Shown here: one piece after another, positions 12,230-20,703 of the stretch
Numbering within the stretch: the stretch's first letter is position 1
Layout: the number at the start of each line of letters is the position of its first letter
Assembly (NCBI RefSeq): GCF_003688995.1
Contig: NZ_PENI01000003.1
Span: 372,001-436,000 of the forward strand
Origin: Streptomyces shenzhenensis
Lineage (GTDB): Bacteria; Actinomycetota; Actinomycetes; Streptomycetales; Streptomycetaceae
Direction: 5' to 3'
DNA length: 64,000 nucleotides
Made by a program: the position numbers and the translations under genes
Notes under the pieces: model-generated
Told to the model about the DNA's origin: nothing
Seen by the model: only the letters and a program-made list of their open reading frames with translations
Databases searched by the model: none

Positions 12230-12381
12230 GTATCCCCTCTGCGTAGGTGGCTGTGCACAGCGTGAGCAGCCTAATCGACGCTCCCCGGTGATTCGTGTCA
12301 GCCGGGATTGTGCAGGGAATCTCTGGTCAGGGTTTTGCCGCTGTTCACGGTCAAGACACCGACGACGGGCGTACTGAGTGT

Positions 12382-12401
12382 CAACTTGTTCAGACAAGTT
12401 G
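12382..12401. promoter_or_regulatory. Predicted GntR operator
   Basis: Two perfect 8-bp arms, CAACTTGT and ACAAGTTG, separated by TCAG. The inner part resembles known GntR/HutC operators built on TTGTCTAGACAA. It lies about 40 bp before the start of the substrate-binding protein gene and 150 bp from the GntR start. Confidence 0.65.
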
Positions 12402-12442
12402 CCCTGTGCCACCTCACCCTCGTGCGTACTCCTGGAGAGACC

Positions 12443-13600
12443 GTGATCGTGTCCCTGCCGAGAACTGCCGTCCTGAGCGGCTCCCTCGCCGTCGTAGCCG
12501 CGCTGGCCCTGAGCGCCTGCGGCGCCGCCCCCGACGACGCCTCCACCACCGCCGACGGCAAGAACGCCGCCACGGCCACCTCCGCAGCCGACTTCGGCGG
12601 CATGGACGCGCTGGTCGAGGCGGCCAAGAAGGAGGGCACGCTGAACGCCATCGCGCTGCCCCGCGACTGGGCCAACTACGGCGCCCTCATCGACGGCTTC
12701 CAGAAGAAGTACGGCATCAAGATCGAGGTGGAGAGCCCCGACGGCTCGAGCCAGGACGAGATCAACGCCGTCACCTCCCGCAAGGGCCAGAAGCGCGCCC
12801 CCGACGTCGTCGACCTCGGCAGTTCCTTCGCGCTGAGCGCCGCCGAACAGGGGCTGCTCGCGCCCTACAAGGTCGCCTCGTTCGCCGACATCCCCGAGAG
12901 CCAGAAGGACGCACAGGCCCGCTGGTACAACGACTACGGCGGCTACGTCTCCATCGGCTGCGACGCCAAGCGGGTCAAGGAGTGCCCGACGACCTTCAAG
13001 GACCTGCTGAAGCCGCAGTACAAGGGCCAGGTCGCGCTCAACGGCAACCCCACCCAGTCCGGTTCGGCCTTCGGCGGTGTGTACGCGGCGGCGCTCGCCA
13101 ACGGCGGCTCCTTCGACGACATCAAGCCCGGCCTCGACTTCTTCGCCGAGCTGAAGAAGAACGGCAACTACACGCCCGTCGAGTCCACGCCGGCCACCGT
13201 CGAGAAGGGCGAGACGCCGATCAGCATCGACTGGGACTACCTCAACGCCGGCTACGCCGACGAGTTCCGCGCCAAGCGCGTCGACTGGAAGGTCGCGGTG
13301 CCCGACGACGGAAAGTACGCCCAGTTCTACTCCCAGGCCGTCAACAAGGACGCCCCGCACCCGGCGGTCGCCCGGCTGTGGCAGGAGTACCTCTACAGCG
13401 CCGAGGGCCAGAACCTGTGGCTCAAGGGGTACGCCCGTCCGGTCCTGATGGCCGCCCTGGACAAGGCCGGCACCCTCGACAAGGAGGCCGCCGCCAAGCT
13501 CCCGGCCGTCACCGGCACCCCCTCGTTCCCGACCGAGGACCAGCAGAGCAAGGCCAAGACGGCCATCGCCCAGGGCTGGTCGAAGGCCGTCTCCGGATGA
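12443..13600 (+). CDS. ABC transporter substrate-binding lipoprotein
   Basis: A 385-residue extracellular binding protein. The signal peptide ends in a lipobox (ALSAC, near residue 24). The fold is that of family 1/6 binding proteins for iron, polyamine or 2-aminoethylphosphonate (LVEAAKKEGTLNAIALPRDWANYGALIDGF near the N-terminus and PTFPTEDQ-like ending). GTG at 12443 has GGAG five bases upstream; a GTG at 12449 is possible. The stop overlaps the permease ATG (13597-13600). Ligand unknown; the fused phosphatase gene at the end of the operon suggests an organophosphate or phosphonate. Confidence 0.9.
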   Translation: MIVSLPRTAVLSGSLAVVAALALSACGAAPDDASTTADGKNAATATSAADFGGMDALVEAAKKEGTLNAIALPRDWANYGALIDGFQKKYGIKIEVESPDGSSQDEINAVTSRKGQKRAPDVVDLGSSFALSAAEQGLLAPYKVASFADIPESQKDAQARWYNDYGGYVSIGCDAKRVKECPTTFKDLLKPQYKGQVALNGNPTQSGSAFGGVYAAALANGGSFDDIKPGLDFFAELKKNGNYTPVESTPATVEKGETPISIDWDYLNAGYADEFRAKRVDWKVAVPDDGKYAQFYSQAVNKDAPHPAVARLWQEYLYSAEGQNLWLKGYARPVLMAALDKAGTLDKEAAAKLPAVTGTPSFPTEDQQSKAKTAIAQGWSKAVSG

Positions 13601-14496
13601 CCGCGGCCCTCCCGCACGCGGACGTGGCGCCGACCGCTTCGGTCAAGCGGCGGCGCCGCGCCCCCGGCTGGCTCGCGGTCGCCCCGCTGCTGGCCTTCAC
13701 CGCCGTCGCCTTCGGCATCCCCGCGCTGGCCATGCTGAACGGCGCCTTCACGGTGCAGGACCGGGCCACGGGCACGACCTCGTACACCCTCGGGAACCTG
13801 ACCACCTCGCTGCAGGGGCCGTATCTCACCGCCCTCGCCGGCAGCGTGAAGCTGTCCGCCGTCACCGCCGTCCTCGGGGTGGCGCTCGGACTGCCGCTCG
13901 CCCAGGCGGTCGTCTCCTCCCGCTCCCGGGCGCTGCGCGACGCGGTGCTCACCGGCTCCGGCGTCCTCGCCAACTTCGGCGGCGTCCCGCTGGCCTTCGC
14001 CTTCGTCGCCACCCTCGGCAACGCCGGCGTGCTGACCCGGCACCTGGGCCTCGCGGACGCCGGCTGGAGCCTCTACAGCTTCTGGGGACTGGTGATCGTC
14101 TACCTGTACTTCCTGATCCCGCTGATGGTCCTCACCATCACCCCGGCCCTGGACGGACTGCGTTCCCAGTGGCGCGAGGCCGCACGGAACAACGGCGCCA
14201 CCACCGTGCAGTACTGGCGGCACGTGGCCCTGCCCGTCCTCGCGCCGTCCCTGCTCGGCGGTCTGGTGCTGCTGTTCGGCAGCGCGTTCGCCGCGTACGC
14301 GACCGCCGCCGCCATGGTGGGCAGCACGGTCCCGCTGGTGACTCTGCAGATCGCCGACGCCATCTCCGGCAATGTGCTGGTCGGCCAGGAGAACGTGGCA
14401 CTCGCCCTCAGCCTCGACATGGTCCTGGTCGCGGGCCTGGTCATGGCCGTGTACCTGCCCCTGCAACGACGGAGCGCCCGATGGCTCGACGCCTGA
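13597..14496 (+). CDS. ABC transporter permease 1
   Basis: A 299-residue inner-membrane permease with about six hydrophobic segments (first WLAVAPLLAFTAVAFGIPAL). The EAA loop that contacts the ATPase reads EAARNNGATTVQYWRHVALPVLAPS, the normal binding-protein-dependent form. It starts in the stop codon of the binding-protein gene and overlaps the second permease gene by 16 nt, so the operon is tightly coupled. Confidence 0.92.
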   Translation: MTAALPHADVAPTASVKRRRRAPGWLAVAPLLAFTAVAFGIPALAMLNGAFTVQDRATGTTSYTLGNLTTSLQGPYLTALAGSVKLSAVTAVLGVALGLPLAQAVVSSRSRALRDAVLTGSGVLANFGGVPLAFAFVATLGNAGVLTRHLGLADAGWSLYSFWGLVIVYLYFLIPLMVLTITPALDGLRSQWREAARNNGATTVQYWRHVALPVLAPSLLGGLVLLFGSAFAAYATAAAMVGSTVPLVTLQIADAISGNVLVGQENVALALSLDMVLVAGLVMAVYLPLQRRSARWLDA

Positions 14497-15299
14497 ACCC
14501 GTGGCGGTGGGTCGTGCTCGGCCTCGCCACGCTGTACTTCCTGGTCCCGCTCGCCGCGTCCGTCGTCTTCACCGTGGACGTGCCCGGGCAGGGCCTCACC
14601 TTCGACGCGTACGCGGAGATCCTGTCCGCCGACGGCTTCGTCTCGGGCCTGCTGCTCTCGCTGGAGCTGGCCGCGGCCACCATCGCCGTCGTCCTGCTGC
14701 TGATGGTGCCCGCGCTGGTCGCCCTGCGGCTCGGCGCGCCCCGGCTGCGGCCCGTCGTCGAGGTGGTGTGCTCGCTGCCGCTGGTCGTGCCGCCCATCGC
14801 GTTCGTCGCCGGGATCGCCACGGTGCTCAGGTGGGGGCCCGACCACCTCTCCCGTACGCCGCTGTTCCAGACGTTCGTGGCCGTCCAGGACCCCAGCTTC
14901 CCGATCGTGCTCGTCCTCGCCTACGTCGTGATGGCGCTGCCGTTCGTGTACCGGGCGCTGGACTCCGGGCTGCGCGCCATCGACGTGCGCACCCTGGTCG
15001 AGGCCGCCCGCAGCTGCGGCGCGTCCTGGCCGCAGGCCCTCCTGCGGGCCGTCCTGCCCAATCTGCGCCCGGCGCTGCTGAACGCGGCCTTCCTCACGCT
15101 GGCGCTGGTGCTCGGCGAGTTCACCGTCGCACGGCTGCTGGGCTTCCAGCCCTTCGCCGTCTGGATCTACACCGTCGGCGGCTCCCAGGCCCAGCTGTCC
15201 GTCGCCGTGTCCGTGCTCAGCCTGCTCGTCACCTGGGCCCTGCTCCTCGCGCTCGCCGGTGCCGGCGGGCGTACCCGAACCGCTTCGTCCCGGGGATGA
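14481..15299 (+). CDS. ABC transporter permease 2
   Basis: A 272-residue permease with about six membrane segments (first WRWVVLGLATLYFLVPLAASVVF). The EAA loop is EAARSCGASWPQALLRAVLPNLRPA. ATG at 14481 lies inside the first permease gene. It pairs with permease 1 to form a heterodimeric channel of the PotBC/PhnUV type. The ATPase gene follows after 4 nt. Confidence 0.92.
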   Translation: MARRLNPWRWVVLGLATLYFLVPLAASVVFTVDVPGQGLTFDAYAEILSADGFVSGLLLSLELAAATIAVVLLLMVPALVALRLGAPRLRPVVEVVCSLPLVVPPIAFVAGIATVLRWGPDHLSRTPLFQTFVAVQDPSFPIVLVLAYVVMALPFVYRALDSGLRAIDVRTLVEAARSCGASWPQALLRAVLPNLRPALLNAAFLTLALVLGEFTVARLLGFQPFAVWIYTVGGSQAQLSVAVSVLSLLVTWALLLALAGAGGRTRTASSRG

Positions 15300-15303
15300 C
15301 ACC

Positions 15304-16383
15304 ATGACCGCCACCACGCTGGAGAAGGCCGTCGCTCAGCAGGCCGCCACCGTCGAATTCCGCGGGCTGCGCCGCGTGTTCGGAACCACCGTCGCCCTCG
15401 ACGGGCTCGACCTGGCCGTGCGGCAGGGGGAGTTCCTGGCGCTGCTCGGCCCGTCCGGGTGCGGCAAGACCACCGCGCTGCGCATGCTCGCCGGGTTCGA
15501 GCACCCCGACGCCGGCGCCGTGCTGGTGGACGGCGAGGACGTCACCCAGGTCCCGGCCCACCGCCGTGACGCCGGGATGGTGTTCCAGTCGTACAGTCTC
15601 TTCCCGCACCTCAACGCCCTGGACAATGTCGCCTTCGGACTGCGGATGCGCAAGATCCGCACCGGTGAACGGCGGGCCCGCGCCGCCGAGTTGCTGGAGC
15701 TCGTCGGCCTCGCCGACAAGGGGCAGAGCTTTCCGCACCAGCTCTCCGGCGGCCAGCAGCAGCGCATCGCGCTGGCCCGGGCCCTCGCCCTGCGCCCCCG
15801 CGTGCTGCTGCTCGACGAGCCGCTGTCGGCGCTCGACGCCAAGGTGCGGCTGACCCTGCGCGAGGAGATCCGCCGGCTCCAGCAGGAACTCGGCATCACC
15901 ACGCTGTTCGTGACGCACGATCAGGAGGAGGCGCTGTCCGTCGCCGACCGGGTCGCCGTCATGCGGGAGGGACGACTCGAACAGTGCGCGGCGCCCGCCG
16001 AGTTGTACGGGCGGCCCGCCACCGCCTTCGTCGCCGAGTTCGTCGGCACGATGAGCCGGATCCCGGGATCCCTCACCGGCGACACGGTGGAGGTGCTCGG
16101 GCAGCGGCTGCCCGTCGACGGGACGGCACCGGCCGCCACCGAGGTCGACGTCCTGGCCCGGCCCGAGGCCGTCCGGGTCCGGGCCGACGAGGCGGGCAGC
16201 GCCCGGGTCGTCGCCACCGCCTTCCTGGGCGCGGTGGTCCGGGTCACCGTCCGACTCGCCGACGGCACCGAGGCCAAGGCCGACCTGCCCGCCCACGAGG
16301 CCGCCGGTCTCGGCGCGGGGACCGCCGTGCGCGTGTCGCTGCCCGAGCGGCCGGTGCTGGTGGCGGAACGTATCCAGAAGTGA
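15304..16383 (+). CDS. ABC transporter ATP-binding protein with TOBE domain
   Basis: A 359-residue ATPase that powers the importer. Walker A is GPSGCGKTT (about residue 50), the signature is LSGGQQQR, Walker B is LLLDEPLSALD and the switch His is in VTHDQEEAL. The C-terminal 120 residues form a TOBE-like regulatory domain (VDVLARPEAVRVRADEAG). PotA/FbpC/PhnT-type. Start ATG at 15304. The next gene begins 15 nt downstream after GAGGAGAGA, so it is in the same operon. Confidence 0.94.
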   Translation: MTATTLEKAVAQQAATVEFRGLRRVFGTTVALDGLDLAVRQGEFLALLGPSGCGKTTALRMLAGFEHPDAGAVLVDGEDVTQVPAHRRDAGMVFQSYSLFPHLNALDNVAFGLRMRKIRTGERRARAAELLELVGLADKGQSFPHQLSGGQQQRIALARALALRPRVLLLDEPLSALDAKVRLTLREEIRRLQQELGITTLFVTHDQEEALSVADRVAVMREGRLEQCAAPAELYGRPATAFVAEFVGTMSRIPGSLTGDTVEVLGQRLPVDGTAPAATEVDVLARPEAVRVRADEAGSARVVATAFLGAVVRVTVRLADGTEAKADLPAHEAAGLGAGTAVRVSLPERPVLVAERIQK

Positions 16384-16397
16384 GGAGAGAGACCGAC

Positions 16398-17987
16398 GTG
16401 ACCCCCCATCCCCGACTCCCGCTCCAGGCCGTCCTGTTCGACATGGACGGCACGCTCGTGGACACCGAGCGGCTGTGGTGGGAGGCGGTGGAGCAGGTCG
16501 CCGGACGCCCGCTGACCGCGGCCGACCAGCCCGAGGTGCTCGGTCGCGCGGTCGAGGACACCGCCGGCTGGCTGGCCGCGGCGGGCGGGCGCCCGCCCGC
16601 CGAACTCGCGGGCGCGCTGCAGCGGGAGTTCACGGCCCGCGTCCGCACGGGCATCGTGCCCCGCCCCGGCGCCCTCGACCTGCTCGACGCCCTCGGCCGT
16701 GCGGGCGTCCCCACCGCCCTGGTCACCGCGTCCCCGCGCGCGGTGGCCGACATCGTCCTCGACGCCCTCGGACCCGGCCGGTTCGCGGCCTCCGTCACCG
16801 CCGACGACACCGGCCGCACCAAGCCCGCCCCGGACCCCTATCTGACCGCCTGCCGCGCCCTCGGCGTCGACCCGGCGGCCTGCGTGGCGGTCGAGGACAC
16901 CGACACCGGTGTGGCCTCCGCCGAGGCGGCCGGCTGCGCCGTCCTCGCCGTGCCGTCCCTCGCGCCGATCGAGGCCGCGCCCGGCCGGACCGTGCGCGAC
17001 AGCCTCGTCGGGGTCACCCCGGAGGAGCTGGACGGGGTCGCCGCGGCCCACCGCGGCCACGGACCGGGCCGGGACGCCGGGCCGGAACCGGCGCCGCGGC
17101 CGGGGCAGGCCGCGAACGGCGCGCCCCGACTGCGGGTGATGTCCTGGAACCTGTGGCTCGGCGGCAGCCAGGTCGACGACCACCGGGCGAAGCAGCTCAA
17201 GACCATCCTGGAGACCGGCGCGGACGTCGTCGGGCTCCAGGAGACCGCCGGCAGCGCGGCCGGAGAACTCGCCGAGGCCCTCGGCTGGCACCACCACCGG
17301 GCCGGGGAGAACCTGGGCATCATCAGCCGTCACCCCGTCACCGCCCGCTTCGGCGACCCGGACGTCGGCTTCTACGGCGCCGCGGGCGTGCGGATCGAGG
17401 TCGCGCCCGGCCGACAGGTCGACGTATGGACCGCCCACCTGCACTACACCCCGTACGGGCCCTACGAGGCCGCCTTCGACGGGCTCGGCGCGGCCGAGCT
17501 GATCGCCCATGAGGAGGTGCGGCTGGCGCAGCTGCGGGACGCCCTGCGGCGGATCGCCGAGACCGCCGACGACGCCGTACCCGTCGTCCTCGTCGGCGAC
17601 TTCAACTGCCCCTCCCACCTGGACCGGACCGATGTCGCATGGCCGGTGACCCGGGCGGCCGAGGAGGCGGGCCTGCGCGACTCCTACCGCGAGGCCCACC
17701 CCGACCCGGCCGCCGCGCCCGGGCACACCTGGTCGCCGATCCACCCGGTCCACGAGGACGGCAGCGGGCGGCCCGAGCCGCAGGACCGGATCGACTACGT
17801 CCTGCACCGCGGCCTGACGGTCCTCGACTCCCGGACGGTCGTCACCGGCACCCCGCGCCCCTGGCCTGACGTCGCCCACAACGACTGGCCCTCGGACCAC
17901 GCGGCCGTCCTCACCACCTTCGCCCTGCCGTCCCAGGACCCCGCGGACGGACCTCACCGGGCGGGCTCCCTCGGCACGACCGGGTAG
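16398..17987 (+). CDS. Fused HAD phosphatase and endonuclease/exonuclease/phosphatase (EEP) protein
   Basis: One uninterrupted 529-residue frame holds two enzymes. Residues about 1-215 are a subfamily-I HAD phosphatase: VLFDMDGTLVDTERLWWEAV (nucleophile Asp, acid Asp), VTASPRAV (motif II), KPAPDPYL (motif III Lys) and AVEDTDTGVASAEAAG (motif IV). After a Pro-rich linker, residues about 245-510 are an EEP-fold domain: VMSWNLWLGG, VVGLQET (metal Glu), VLVGDFNCPSHLD (DxN) and NDWPSDHAAV (catalytic SDH). All key residues are present. Start GTG at 16398 follows GAGGAGAGA. As the last gene of the ABC operon it probably hydrolyses the imported compound, possibly a phosphodiester by the EEP half then a phosphomonoester by the HAD half (inference). 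Confidence 0.9.
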   Translation: MTPHPRLPLQAVLFDMDGTLVDTERLWWEAVEQVAGRPLTAADQPEVLGRAVEDTAGWLAAAGGRPPAELAGALQREFTARVRTGIVPRPGALDLLDALGRAGVPTALVTASPRAVADIVLDALGPGRFAASVTADDTGRTKPAPDPYLTACRALGVDPAACVAVEDTDTGVASAEAAGCAVLAVPSLAPIEAAPGRTVRDSLVGVTPEELDGVAAAHRGHGPGRDAGPEPAPRPGQAANGAPRLRVMSWNLWLGGSQVDDHRAKQLKTILETGADVVGLQETAGSAAGELAEALGWHHHRAGENLGIISRHPVTARFGDPDVGFYGAAGVRIEVAPGRQVDVWTAHLHYTPYGPYEAAFDGLGAAELIAHEEVRLAQLRDALRRIAETADDAVPVVLVGDFNCPSHLDRTDVAWPVTRAAEEAGLRDSYREAHPDPAAAPGHTWSPIHPVHEDGSGRPEPQDRIDYVLHRGLTVLDSRTVVTGTPRPWPDVAHNDWPSDHAAVLTTFALPSQDPADGPHRAGSLGTTG

Positions 17988-18026
17988 GCGCGGGTCCGGG
18001 GAACGACGCCGCCTCGGCCGGCGGGC

Positions 18027-18125
18027 GCGCAACGAATCGCCGGGCGGGCCCGGATGTGCGCAATGAACCGTTCAGCTGTGCGCAACGGCTCCTCCTTGTC
18101 CGGCCGAGGGCGCGGACCCTACGGT
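18027..18125 (+). promoter_or_regulatory. Promoter with upstream direct repeats for the amidase/monooxygenase genes
   Basis: A plausible -35 TTGTCC (18096-18101) and -10 TACGGT (18120-18125) are 18 bp apart, about 40 bp before the amidase start. Upstream, TGTGCGCAA occurs at 18055-18063 and 18077-18085, 22 bp apart, and a third GCGCAA at 18027-18032. The spacing near two helical turns suggests a regulator bound on one face. Confidence 0.45.
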
Positions 18126-18167
18126 CTAGGTGGCCCCCGACCCCCCTTGCACCGGTGAGGATCACGC

Positions 18168-18956
18168 ATGCGCACCGCCCTGCTCCAGAGCTCAGGCCGG
18201 CCCGGATCCGTCGTCGAGAACTTCAAGGTCCTCGACGCGGCCGCGGCCCGTGCCGCCGCCGCGGGCGCCGCACTGCTGGCGACGCCGGAGATGTTCCTGA
18301 CGGGGTATGCGATCGGCGCGGGCATCGGCCGCCTCGCCGAGCCCGCCGACGGCGACTGGGCCGACGCGGTCGCCGACATCGCCGGCCGGCACGGTCTCGC
18401 GATCGTCTACGGCTACCCGGAGCGCACGGACGCCGCCGTCCACAACTCCGCCCAGCTGATCTCCGCCGACGGCACCCGGCTCGCCAACTACCGCAAGACC
18501 CACCTCTTCGGCTGCTTCGAACGCGACCACTTCGCCCCCGGCGACCGGCCGGTCGTCCAGGCCGAGTTCAACGGCCTCACCGTCGGCCTGCTGATCTGCT
18601 ACGACGTCGAGTTCCCGGAGAACGTCCGCGCGCACGCGCTGGCCGGCACCGACCTCCTCGTCGTGCCCACGGCACAGATGCACCCCTACCAGTTCGTCGC
18701 CGAATCGCTGGTCCCGGTGCGGGCCTTCGAGAACCAGATGTACGTCGCCTACGTCAACCGGGTCGGCGCGGAGGGCGAGTTCGAGTTCGTCGGGCTGACC
18801 ACGCTGGCCGGCCCGGACGGCATCGCCCGCGGCCGCGCCGGCCGCGCCGAGGAACTGGTCGTCGCCGATGCCGACCCCGGCTTCCTGGCGGCCTCCCGCC
18901 GGGCCAACCCGTACCTGCGGGACCGCAGGCCCGGCCTGTACCGGTCCGTCGTCTGA
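18168..18956 (+). CDS. Carbon-nitrogen hydrolase (nitrilase superfamily), probable amidase
   Basis: A 262-residue cytoplasmic amidase-type enzyme. The catalytic triad is complete and normally spaced: Glu41 (ATPEMFLTGY), Lys110 (YRKTHLF) and Cys144 (LLICYDVEFPE). The downstream gene, 49 nt away on the same strand, is a tryptophan/phenylalanine 2-monooxygenase-type flavoenzyme that would make an amide; this enzyme would then release the acid and ammonia. That two-step reading is inference from gene order. Other nitrilase-family substrates (omega-amides, carbamoyl compounds) remain possible. Confidence 0.9.
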   Translation: MRTALLQSSGRPGSVVENFKVLDAAAARAAAAGAALLATPEMFLTGYAIGAGIGRLAEPADGDWADAVADIAGRHGLAIVYGYPERTDAAVHNSAQLISADGTRLANYRKTHLFGCFERDHFAPGDRPVVQAEFNGLTVGLLICYDVEFPENVRAHALAGTDLLVVPTAQMHPYQFVAESLVPVRAFENQMYVAYVNRVGAEGEFEFVGLTTLAGPDGIARGRAGRAEELVVADADPGFLAASRRANPYLRDRRPGLYRSVV

Positions 18957-19005
18957 ACCCCCGCAGCCCAGCCCCGAGTCCACCCGCGCAAGGAGTCCGT
19001 ACCCC

Positions 19006-20703
19006 ATGACGTCCACGGTGCCCGGTGCCGTCGAGCACGCAGCCGGGCAGCAGCCGCCGATCACCATGTTCGGACCGGACTTCCCGTACGCGTACGACGA
19101 CTACCTCGCCCACCCGGCGGGCCTCGGCCAGCTCCCCGCGACCGAGCACGGCACCGAGGTCGCGGTCGTCGGCGGCGGCCTGTCCGGCATCGTGGCCGCC
19201 TACGAACTGATGAAGATGGGCCTCAGACCCGTGGTGTACGAGGCCGACCGGCTCGGCGGCCGGCTGCGCACGGTGGGCTTCGACGGCTGCGACCCGTCCC
19301 TCACCGCCGAGTTGGGCGCGATGCGCTTCCCGCCGTCCTCCACGGCGCTCCAGCACTACATCGACCTGGTCGGCCTGGAGACGCGGCCCTTCCCGAACCC
19401 CCTCGCCGAGGCGACGCCGTCGACCGTCGTCGACCTCAAGGGCGAGTCGCACTACGCCGAGACGATCGACGACCTGCCGCAGATCTACCGGGACGTCGCC
19501 CACGCCTGGCGCCGGTGCCTCGAAGAGGGCGCGGACTTCTCCGCCATGAACCGCGCGCTGCGCGAACGGGACGTGCCGCGCATCCGGGAGATCTGGGCGC
19601 GGCTCGTGGCCGAGCTCGACAACCAGACCTTCTACGGCTTCCTGTGCGACTCCGAGGCGTTCGGCTCCTTCCGGCACCGCGAGGTCTTCGGGCAGGTCGG
19701 CTTCGGCACCGGCGGCTGGGACACCGACTTCCCCAACTCCGTCCTGGAGATCCTGCGCGTCGTCTACACCGAGGCCGACGACCACCACCGCGGCATCGTC
19801 GGCGGCTCCCAACTCCTGCCGCTGCGCCTGTGGGAGCGCGAGCCGGACAAGATCGTGCACTGGTCCCGGGGGACCTCCCTCGCGGCGCTGCACGAGAACG
19901 GCGAGCCCCGGCCCGCGGTGACCCGGCTGCACCGCACCTCGGGCAACCGGATCACCGTGACGGACGCGCACGGCGACATCCGCACCTACCGGGCCGCCGT
20001 CTTCACCGCCCAGTCCTGGATGCTGCTCTCCAAGATCGCCTGCGACGACGCGCTCTTCCCGATCGACCACTGGACGGCGATCGAGCGCACCCACTACATG
20101 GAGTCCAGCAAGCTGTTCGTCCCGGTCGACCGGCCGTTCTGGCGGGACAAGGACGCGGTCACGGGCCGGGACGTACTGTCGATGACGCTCACCGACCGCA
20201 TGACGCGCGGCACCTATCTGCTCGACGACGGTCCGGACCGGCCGGCCGTCATCTGCCTGTCCTACACCTGGTGCGACGACAGCCTGAAGTGGCTGCCGCT
20301 GTCCGCGCGGGAGCGGATGGAGGTCATGCTGAAGTCGCTCGGCGAGATCTATCCGAACGTCGACATCCGGGGGCACATCATCGGCAACCCGGTGACGGTC
20401 TCCTGGGAGAACGAGCCCTACTTCATGGGCGCGTTCAAGGCCAACCTGCCCGGTCACTACCGCTACCAGCGGCGCCTGTTCACCCACTTCATGCAGGACC
20501 GGCTGCCCGCCGACAAGCGCGGCATCTTCCTCGCGGGCGACGACATCTCCTGGACCGCCGGCTGGGCCGAGGGCGCCGTCCAGACCGCGCTGAACGCGGT
20601 CTGGGGCGTATTGCACCACCTCGGCGGGGCGACGGACCCCACCAACCCCGGCCCCGGCGACGTCTACGAGGAGATTGCCCCGGTCGAACTCCCCGAGAAC
20701 TAG
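19006..20703 (+). CDS. Tryptophan/phenylalanine 2-monooxygenase-like flavin amine oxidase
   Basis: A 565-residue FAD enzyme. The N-terminal dinucleotide loop is VAVVGGGLSGIVAAYELMKMG (residues 52-72), followed by GGRLRTVGFDG. Several blocks match the bacterial tryptophan 2-monooxygenase (IaaM) family as I remember it: ELGAMRFPPSS, RPFPNP, MESSKLFVPV, LSYTWCDDS, MGAFKANLPG and AGWAEGAVQTALNAV. Length also fits IaaM (about 557). Expected reaction: oxidative decarboxylation of an aromatic amino acid to the acetamide. ATG at 19006 follows AAGGAG. It ends in a 3-nt stop-codon overlap with the convergent LLM gene. Confidence 0.85.
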   Translation: MTSTVPGAVEHAAGQQPPITMFGPDFPYAYDDYLAHPAGLGQLPATEHGTEVAVVGGGLSGIVAAYELMKMGLRPVVYEADRLGGRLRTVGFDGCDPSLTAELGAMRFPPSSTALQHYIDLVGLETRPFPNPLAEATPSTVVDLKGESHYAETIDDLPQIYRDVAHAWRRCLEEGADFSAMNRALRERDVPRIREIWARLVAELDNQTFYGFLCDSEAFGSFRHREVFGQVGFGTGGWDTDFPNSVLEILRVVYTEADDHHRGIVGGSQLLPLRLWEREPDKIVHWSRGTSLAALHENGEPRPAVTRLHRTSGNRITVTDAHGDIRTYRAAVFTAQSWMLLSKIACDDALFPIDHWTAIERTHYMESSKLFVPVDRPFWRDKDAVTGRDVLSMTLTDRMTRGTYLLDDGPDRPAVICLSYTWCDDSLKWLPLSARERMEVMLKSLGEIYPNVDIRGHIIGNPVTVSWENEPYFMGAFKANLPGHYRYQRRLFTHFMQDRLPADKRGIFLAGDDISWTAGWAEGAVQTALNAVWGVLHHLGGATDPTNPGPGDVYEEIAPVELPEN

